Assembly (NCBI RefSeq): GCF_051020955.1
Contig: NC_135014.1
Span: 558,001-622,000, forward strand
DNA: 64,000 bases
Origin: Megalopta genalis
Taxonomy: Eukaryota > Arthropoda > Insecta > Hymenoptera > Halictidae
Reading direction: 5' to 3'
A program made the position numbers and the translations under genes. The notes beneath the pieces were generated by a model, which saw only the letters and a program-made list of their open reading frames with translations, ran no database searches and was not told the DNA's origin. This document shows, in pieces, positions 43,201 to 53,464 of the stretch; within the stretch, counting starts at the first letter, position 1; each line of letters begins with the position of its first letter.

Positions 43201-46200
43201 TTTTTTTTAAATGTGTGGCGGACCAGACATAAAAAGACACGTCCTTCAAAAGCGGGGTGTACATATGCCTTTTTCGGGTTTTCCCGACGCAAGGCGTACA
43301 CACCGCAATAAAACAATAAAAACGTTGGGACACAGCTTCGGACCATAGGTCCCGGATCACCCCGGTCGGAAAATCTTCGGGAAAGGCCTTCGCCCTTCCC
43401 AAGGACTTTCCCTTACCAATAAATACGAGGACCTCTCGACCGGGAGAAGTCAGTTAGCAAGTTTTCCTCCGACTCTCAACGTGTTTCTGTATCATCCGTC
43501 ACTCGTTTACCTTTACCTTCTACACACTGTACCTCATCGCCTTTTGTTACAAGTTATATTAAAGTTCTCGTTATATAAAAACCAAAAAAACTCTCTCGGA
43601 TTATTTTATATAAACCGTCGCAGTAACCCCTGCGACAAAAATGAAAAGATACCGTTCAATTGTAATTAGTGTTACCATTAACTCGATTTTTTTGAAAAAG
43701 TGACCTATGCCACTTTCAAATATATATTAATATACATGAAATGTTAGCTCATTTAATTTACTCCGAGTGTGCTCGTATTCGCTGCTTTTATTTATGTTAA
43801 TGTGTAATATAAATCAGAGTTTCGCGAGCATATTTCATTCAAATAACGAATTAAAACGTTATCCGAAGAATTTATTCGAATGTAATTTTATTCATGGAGA
43901 AATTATTCGTTATTAAGAGTTACCTTCTGATTTTTGCATTCCTTCTAATCCAATGTTATTGTTGTACGAATTCTATCGATAACGTATGTACGTAGAACAC
44001 AGCGTGTCCGGTAGTTTTATAGCACAATGAAATATATAGGTTCGTCGCGTGTAATTTACTCGAAATAATGCGTCTCGTTTATTGTACTCGTACAAAATGC
44101 AAATCTCTTGCGAAACAACTGCCGCAGCTAACACGTTTCATCCCGAGTCAAACACATCGTCTTGCGAACAAAATTCGAAGAAAATTGCAGGTCAATGGGT
44201 TAATTGCGAAATGAACAATCTGAAAAAACGGGAAAAAGAACGCGAATTGCCGCCGTTTCCTCAGTCGCTGTTTTTCGCCGGTGTGTCCCAGCGGTCGAGG
44301 CTGTGCGGGACAAACGCCATCAAATCGGAAGAATCCTGTCCCTTGTTCGAGCGATTAACCAAGTGGTTAGAGGGAACGGTGAAAAAGAGAGAAGAAATAA
44401 ATCGGTGTCGGTGCGAGCAGACATTAGCTACTTGCTAATCAAGTCGGCTCGAAACGGACGACAACGGGTACATTGTACCTTGCACGCCTCACAAAAGGGT
44501 GGGATCCTCCTCTCGCGCACCCTTTCTCCTGCGACTTACTGCTTCCTCCACCCTTCGCTCCGCCTACAATTCTCTTTTCTGCGGCGTGCAAGCTCTACCG
44601 TCGAATTTCTGAAGGAAAGTTTGACAGACGAGGTTTATGGTTCAGTTTTAATCGAGTCCAAACTGTTCCATTCGCAAGAATCGAAAAACTTACGAATAGA
44701 CGGCGGATCTTTATCCGAAATAAAAATTTTGCTACAGTATCTGCAAGGCATAGGAACCAAACACAAGTTTTTTTTCTTTCTTTAACAATTTTAACGTGTT
44801 CAAAATAATACGTCAACGTCCTCAGTTTCTTTTAATCTTACCACTGTTTTAAATTAACTCATTTTTACCATAAATTCATAAAACCCGCAGTCTAATTATG
44901 AACTCATTACTTAATTTTTTGACATTTGGAATATTAAACGAGAGTTGATATCACTGGTTTCCGATTTTCTCTTTTACGATTTGCTGAAATTATAAAGATC
45001 TTTCTTTAACTTTTAGAAAAGAAACCGTGAGTTTTTTATCTTTTCTCTGTCGTTTCAATCAATTGTAATTTTTGAATCTAGAGATTGTGAAGTAAACTGG
45101 TCTCATTAACATCTCAAATAAAATTCAAGTCATTTTGTTCAATTTTGAAGAAATTTATTCTGTTTTGAAAGGTATTCCAATATTTTTGTGAGCCACTGTA
45201 TATTGTTACGTAAAATGGTACAGCGGTCTACAAAAGTGTTCATACACCTTTTAAAATGCAATAAAAACTGAAGTAAATGACTTGAACTTTTTTTAAATGA
45301 TAGTGGGACTAGTCTACTGGACGATGACTGAAATGCTTTTTTTTTTTAATTTTGCTATTACTTGAAATGAAGAAAAAATAAAAATCTCTGGTTTTTAACT
45401 TTTTTATCTGAGCCTATAACGAAAATTTAAAAAATGTCTTTCGTAAATCTCGGTAACTTATATGCATGTTATATGAGTTACAATAAATTAAAGATTGCAA
45501 AAGTCACAATTTTATCACGGTTTTGGCCAAAAACTGTAAGAAATCTGCAGTTTTTAAAATCCTCCGATGCCTGTAGCTTAACTCTGAGTTAACCGATTTC
45601 GATCAAATTCTCAGATATTAGTTAGCACACATATAAGTTACCAAGATCTACGAAAGGCATTTTTAAAAATTTCTTCATAGGCTCAGATAAAAAAGTTTAA
45701 AAACGAGGGTTTTCAATTTTTTCTTTCCATTCCAAGCAATAGTTCTATCATCTGAACAAAATTCAAGTCACTTAATCCAGTTTCAAAAAAGTGACGTGAG
45801 TTTTAACAGGTATGCGAACACTTTTGCGGGCGACTGTACATTTATTCAAACTACGTACGATTTTCCTTAAACGATTAGAATATTATAAAAAAAAGTAAAA
45901 AAAATTCTTAAAATACAGTTTTTTTTCCTCAAAAAGCGGATAGAGTGGGGCATGCAGAATCAGCGAAGTTGCAGTTGGGGTTCGTCGGTGTATGGAAACA
46001 AAATTCGGCGGTCGGGAAATAAGCTAACGCACAGTTTGCACAGCGCTGACCTCGACATCGTTGGCAAAACATAGGAAAATCGTCCGGCATTTGCGCGTTA
46101 ATAATTGAGAACGGTTGGACTCGGGTGATATGGCGACGCCACCCCTTTCGGTCAATTAATCCGTCCAGTTTCGGACAAGTAGCATAAAATTAGTCTTGGT

Positions 46201-49200
46201 GGCAGGTCGGCGCAGCCGGTCATATTATTGGAGGCAATTTCTCTTGCTCCGGGGATTACCTGCCAATCAGTGTCGCGAACGTGTTCGCATATGGCGTTTA
46301 TATGATTGCCCGGCATCCGATTCTTCCTCCGGGATCCCTTCCGTTTCTCTTCGCCGTATCCGGTCAATATAGCCGGCGTTCCCTGCGTCAACAATAATTC
46401 TCTCCACCTGTTTTCAAAGACAGAGGACCGACCTGACAGCTCTCCGGAGATTATCGCGTAAAGAGCTCAACGCGCGAATCGGCGAATGCTGTGCTAAACT
46501 CTACGCGATTCCATTTAGAGCAGTGTTTCTCAACGTGCCGGTATTTTCAATATTTCTAAGGGCAATTGGCGAATGATTGCCAAGAATCAATGATAAATGT
46601 TGCAATTCTAACGTTTCGAGAATAACAAATGGGAATACTGTAGTTGATCTAAGGAGACGAGACAGTTAATGTAAACTAGAGTATTTGCACTAGTTGAGTT
46701 TATTAACCTTTTAGGTACGGCTGAATTCTGTGCGAGGCTACTTCTCTGGACGGCAGAGTCTGATATGTACTGTACAGAGTCTGATACTGTATATTCTGTC
46801 TGTATATACAAGGTGTCCCAAAAATGTCTCGCAATCCGAAAGTGGTGGATTCCTCAGGCCATTTGAAGCAACTTTTTCCTTTACAAAAATTTTTTCCGAG
46901 GCACCGTTAACGAGTTATTAACGAAAAACAGTGACCAATGAGAGGCCAGTTCGGCTGGCGCGTGGCGATCGAGCCAATGAGCGGAACTGGGCTTCGCGCG
47001 CTGCTTGGCTGGGCCGCCTCGCGTCAGCCGTACTCGATTGTTATTGGTCACTGTTTTTCATTGATAACTCGTTAACGGCGCCTCGGAGAAAATTTTTGTA
47101 AAGGAAGAAGTTGCTTCAAATGATCCGAGGAACCCGCAATTTCCGGATTGCGAGACATTTTTGGGACACCCTGTAGACTGTTGTAAATCGATGTGAAGAC
47201 AAAAGAAATGTGAAACAATGCATACGAAGGCGATTATTTGGTTCAAACGATGAGCGAGTGAGCTACTAGAGCAAACCACTATAGTGGCGCGTCGTCCAGA
47301 GAGATGACATCCGCGGAAGCCACTATAGTGGCGCGTCGTGCCTAAAAGGTTAAAACACTGTTGAACGCGAAAAGAACGAAATATTCAATTTCGATCGTCG
47401 TCTGGATATCTGAAACCGTGGAAAGATTTGAGATTGAAATTGATTAGATTAGTATATCAAATAAATACTAGCTTCAGTCATTTTAATTGGTCGAAAGCAG
47501 TAAATGTTTTTAATCTTTCTAGAGTTTCGCGTAGCAAACAGCCATTTTCATTATGAATGCATGAAATCCGCCGCCCAGTTATATTTCGGTACCGTTGTAT
47601 CATTTTAAACAAACGTCTAGGAGCATATTTGTGCTGGTCGTTGCGAGAAACCAGGATCGATAAACAATGGATAAATAAATAGCCCGTCGGTAGCTAGAAA
47701 GTTTGTGTACTCTGTAAACTCCAGAATCTGTATTTTCCGTAAAACTCATCGCACATTGTGTGTAGACGTAACAAAGTCGGGCAAATATATTTCGTAGACG
47801 GGGAAACTGTAAAAAGTTTAATAAAACCTGCGATCTACATTGCTTGCGAATTAGAAAATTTATCAATCATAAAGTGACGAGCACATTGAAAACTATATGG
47901 AGGATTCACCGAATATTAAAAAGGGTGTTTGATATTGAAACGTCCCTGTAACTCCTGAATATTCGAATAGATTTTTCTAGTTCAAAAAACGGCTTTTTAC
48001 TCGGTCGACTACTCAGCAAATGAGGCCGCGATTCGCGATAATTGTCAGGAGAATAAACGTAAATTTTTCAGGCTGTGGGCCGGCCCAGCATCGCGGGTAA
48101 AACCATCAAAGCGATTTTACCATGTCTCTTACCTCTCTGCGCCAATGTTTGCGAGCGTGGGCGAGAGAACTTTTTAATTGGCCACCCTTAATTAGTTAAC
48201 CAGCAAAGTCTCGGTAATTATTCTGTTTCTCGCTCCGTTTCCATGCGCTAACTCGCCGCTCCTCCCGCCTACTCTCCTCTCCCTTCATATTCCCGTTCTT
48301 CCATCCTTTTTCCATGTTGCAGGGACGGGTCTGGGTTGGGGGCGTGCTCTCTCCTGTACACCGGACGGGGTTCTCATGTTTTCGCTCGAGTTCCTTCTCC
48401 GTCATGATTAACTCTGCTCACTTAACTCGATCGCGAAGAAGACGCGAAAATAGTCGTACCTTTTTTTGATACGTTCATCCGCCTCTGCTCATCGGGTTAC
48501 GTTTAACGTCGCTGTTACCGGTTCCATCGACACCGACCTCATCAACAACATTCCATCAGACTTGGTCGACAACGGTCTAACTTAGTTCCACTTTTTTTTC
48601 CTCTGTAGGACCACATTATGTATATGAAAGACTTATTATTCATCTGGCTTCATAATTTAGGTGACAGAGAATAGTCACGCTTCCGGATTTACGTGTAATC
48701 CAACAAATATATATTTTGTATTAATTCGATCGTTTATTGCACGACAATTAGCAAGTCCAGTCATGTTCAGAAAGTGATTCGTATCCAGATCGAAAGTGTC
48801 GGTAAAACCTATGTTAGCAATTTTAATGCAATCATCGTCTATTTTCTTTCACGATATAGCCCACTAATGAGACCAATGTCTGTTTCTTTTCCAGAAGGCA
48901 GCAGACAGATCGGACCTCACGCCTGCACGGTTTGCCAGAACGCGGTAGAAGGTAGCGCGCAGAGCCGAGCTCTGCCAAGAAGTCAGGCGTCCCAGTACGG
49001 GCTGCGAGAGGATCAGGTAGCACCCGGTGCCCGCGTCTGCAACACCTGCAGGTGCAAAGCAGTTAGGGGACGCTACACCGCGTGTCCTCTGCCTGGTTGC
49101 CCGAACCTGAACAACGCCAGTTCTAAGACCAGAGTGAAACGGCTGAGAGCGTTGCCTGCCAAGTGGCTTGATCTACCTGCTGAGATTCGTGATCCGATCA

Positions 49201-52200
49201 TTCAAGAGTTCCGTGAGTGTCTTCATATTTCTATAATAAAGTCCGATATGGTATGTAATCCGTGAAACAATCGACTTAACGAACGATTCGCTTATTGCAG
49301 AAATACCGAACAACGCAACGAAATGCTGTTCAGCCTGCTTCAATCGGATATCCCGACGTCTGGCGCCCCATTTAACCGGTAGCGCCGAGGTCGCTGAAGA
49401 CACAACCGATTCCATGGCTCGGCAATGGACAGACGAGGAACTCGACCAGCTCAGGAGAGCACTCCGAGAACACGGCACCAACTGGTTGAAAGTCGCCGAG
49501 CAAATACCCGGCAAGACGAACCATCAGTGCAAGAACTACTACTTTGCGTACCGGAAGAAACTGAGCTTGGACCAAATGGTCGCTGAGTATTATCAGTCTT
49601 TGGGCGAAGAGAGGAGACCTTGCTTGACAGACGAGGAAGAGAGCGGTAGCAGTACGAGTAGCTGCGACGAGCTAGCGGTTAGTGTTCGTTCATTGTCGTT
49701 GTTGTACACGAATTGTCCAGTTTTTCCATTAGAAAAAAGTGGATGTTACAAAGCAAGATCATCTCTTGCCTTCATTGCCTACAAATTTCTTACCAAAAGA
49801 TTCGGTATGCGAATAGTTTAGCAAACAGAAGATATAATAGAATTTATCACTTAACTTTCAACTGATACTACTCGATGAGTTAGAAACTAACTATACGTTG
49901 TGATTCTCATTTGTAGGTTCATGACTCGAGCGACACAGCCAGCGCAGGTAGTCCAGCGAATAACATGTCGAGTGGAACGCCAGGTACACCGGGTTCTTCT
50001 ACAAATTTGCCTATATCTTTCTCGCGAGCGACCGATCAGAAGCTTGGCGACAAGCTGGCAGACATTGCTGTGGTATCTTTGGTGCCACCGGTGAGCATAG
50101 GTTCGTCGCAACAGTCTTCCACCAGCGGAGGTAGCAACGCTGCTTCAGCTGGCACTAGAGAAGACTACGATAGCTCGGCCACGGTAAGACCAAGTTTTCC
50201 TTTTGTTTCTGAGACCAAGGAAGGACGTGGGGTGGCCTTACATTATTTTGACCATTATCAGAACCCGCTGCGGTGGTTCGTTTTTCTTCTGAAATGTTAA
50301 ATAAAGACGAAAGTTTGTATCTTGATAGGGCCGTCTGATAGAGGTTCGCTGATTGTTTCAGGAGACGGCGGACGAGGGTCAGGGAGGCGTCGATTTAGAC
50401 AATAGCAGCGTCGTTGTGACATTGACCACCGCCAACAATACGACGCCGCTTCAACAGCAACACCAACAGTCGCACCAGCAGCTACCACCGACGTCGCATT
50501 CGCCCCCCTCAACCACCAGCAACTCAAACCCACTCACCGTTAAAGACCTTATGCTTGGCGTTATCGAGATGCAACTGAAACGCAATCCCAACAGCCCAGC
50601 CAGTACAGGTGGTTCCTCGGTGCCAGTGAACTCTGGTACGCCAACGATATCTAGTATACTGAAGACAGATCACCGGAACGATATCACTTTTGTGAGGGAA
50701 TACAAGCCGTCGAGTTCTATGGCAAACACGACCATGTCTAGGGATTCGAATTTGGCAACTCTGTCGGTGGTATCCGGTCCCCATCACGGTCCCCATCGTT
50801 CCGCACCTAGTCCCCAACAACTTGGTAAATCGAATGTACATGAACGCTTTCCACGCTGACTGCTATGCCACTTTTGTATTTTTCACGAATCACAAAATTG
50901 TCATAGCAGTCAGCGTGTCGAACAGATTACTCGTATCTTCTCTAGGAAAATGAACTGTATTCAGATACTGTTTCAGCCCAAATGCAAGCAACAATAACCC
51001 CTTGTCCTCCAGCGGCATCAACCAGTCAGTCTTCGTCCTCGGATCTGATTCCAAAGGAAGGGCTGATCGTGATGCAAGTTCAACAAGCGCTTCGTGAGAC
51101 GGAAGGCACGCTGGACCTGAGTATTAAGAAGCCAAGGCAACAACAAGAATATAACCATTCCTTGACGATTCACAAGCCGCCAACGGTTGCCCTTTACCGG
51201 CCAGAACCTCCTCCAGGTGCTTACTACCATCCTCACGCTCATCCAGAGCAAAGTCGTGGGGCGAAGAGTCCATTGGTTTATGCTCCTTCGCCGCGACCAC
51301 AAGCGCCACTTACACCGAAAATGAATAAGGTTACCGTGCCACCGCCACACCCGAAATTATCTCCAAAATTGAGCACTATAGGAACGCCTGGACACAAGAG
51401 TGGCTCCATCACGCATGGTACACCGGTCTCCAGTACACGTTATGACGGTCTTCTCAGACAAATGACGCCCCCAGGAAATCCTGGCAATGCTCCTGGGACA
51501 CCGAACGTTGCCAGTGGTGCGAGTGCGGTGAATGCCCCCAGTAATCAAGGACCCAAAGAGACAGGTTCGATAACCCAAGGCACACCGGTCCATCCCTTCG
51601 CGGTGGATAAACGAGCGCCTATGTATGACTATCATAGAACTATCAGACACTCGCCCGTGACGACAGGCAACATTCCCGGACAGGGCCAGAGTCAAGCAGG
51701 AACCGCGGCGGTAGTAGTGACGCATAGCAATCAATACAATTCTTACCCCAGTCGACCACCGCCGAGTTATACGATGGAACAACAGTTATCCTCGCGACAG
51801 ATCATCATGAACGACTACATAACCAGCCAACAAATGCACGCGCGCAGCCGGAGTAGCGGCACGTCGGAAGGAGGCAATAAGAACGAGCCGCCGACGTCGA
51901 CGATGTACTATACTAACACACCACCCCCGCAGTCGCATACGCAGACGCGGCAAGGAGTCATCCAGAGGCATAATCCTCAGAAACAGATGCATTATCCGCC
52001 TCCGCCACCGGGACTGGAAGCTTTTTCCAGTTTAGTGGACGTCGCCGTACAACAACCCAGTCTTCCAGTTCCCCATCCGCACAGCCATCCCGCCTCTGTC
52101 AGTAGCAGTCACGAGGGTCTTGGCAAGACCATGGCGGACAGGCTACTGGCCGACCGCTATGGTGATAAACATCGCTTGGCTATGCATCAAGCGGATCACA

Positions 52201-53430
52201 GAATGGCGGCGGCCCACCATCACCAACGAGATAGAGAAAGAGAACGTGAATTAGTTCATATGCGTGAAAAGGAAGAATATAGAATGCAACGAGAAAAGGA
52301 AATCCAACAGCAGGAGCACAGACTGGCACAACAAAGGGAAAAGGACGCTCAACACGTCGAGCATAGGCTGTCGATGCAGCAAAGAGAAAAGGATATACAG
52401 CACCCCGAACACCGTCTTACCGTCCATCAACAGAGAGAGAAGGAACTTCACCAACAAATGGCTGCAGCCGCTGCTCAGAGGGAGAAGGAACATCAGGAGC
52501 ATCGATTGGCCGTGCAACAGCAGAGAGAAAGAGATATGCATATGCAGCAGCAGCAACAACAACAACAACAACAGCTTATACAACAGCAGCATATACAACA
52601 GCAACAGAGAATGGAGGCTGAAAGGAGGCATATAGCTCAAATGTATAGAGACCAGCAGCAGCAACAGCTTGATAGGGATGCCAGCAGGTTAATGAGCAGT
52701 GGATTCACTCAATCTTCGAGACTTCAACAACCACAACAATCTCAACAACAGCAACAGCAGCAACAACAATCGTCGTCTCGACAGAGTCAATCCTCGAACC
52801 AGCAGCAGAACGATTCAGCGTCTACTTTAACTGCTGCCAGTCTAATAGATGCTATCATAACTCATCAAATTAATCAGAGCGTGGATAACACTGGCGGTAA
52901 TTCGCAGCCTCAACGACCAGGCGATCGTCTTTTCCAGGTATGTTGTAATTCTTCTCGTGGTCCCTCGTACACTTTGAACAGTCTCTACGTCGGACACGCA
53001 TACGGATGTGTTTTATACGATAGAAAACTTTTCAGGGATTCCATCGGGAAGCTCCGGCAGAACCTAATGGGATGGCACATAGTCCTGCGGGTGAAGGTAA
53101 CGGAGGCAACAGTGGTACTGGTGGCGCCAGCGGTAACGGAAGTGGAAATAAGCCGATTACTCTTGGCGAGCACGTAGATCACATTGTCTCCAAAGATTAC
53201 GGTCCACCGCATCCCTCCTACAGATCGTATAGCGGGTGAGTATTGTGGAAAAACCTGAACTCTTTGTTAAACATCATCAAAATCCTTTTGCTAAAACATC
53301 CGTAATTCGTTCAGGTACCAAATCTCGGAAGACCAATGGAAAAGACGAAAAGCCAATGAGTCTGATTCCATAAAAGCTGGAGACGAGCGTCAGATAATCC
53401 GCGTCACTCAGCAGCAATCACAGCAGCAGC

Positions 53431-53464
<34 letters not shown>

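Larger units (their letters stand above)
10717..48894 (+). other. Smr giant intron (38 kb)
   Basis: This single intron carries the antisense BTB-ZF gene (12649-17582) and nearly all mobile-element remnants in the window. Parts with no gene or repeat that I can name include 10717-12600, 18700-20630, 23100-24970, 25180-27030, 31480-33040, 33850-34560, 35030-36010, 36710-37700, 40280-41620, 43740-44690 and 47360-48890. These are AT-rich, with a few GC-rich islands (about 25820-26170 and 27700-28250) that have no convincing coding signal. Confidence 0.85.

Noticed and set aside
44082..44785. Overlapping + strand open frames of 118 and 193 codons
   Set aside because: No domain or conserved motif; several frames are open at once, and the 3' part overlaps a MITE-like end and a poly-T.
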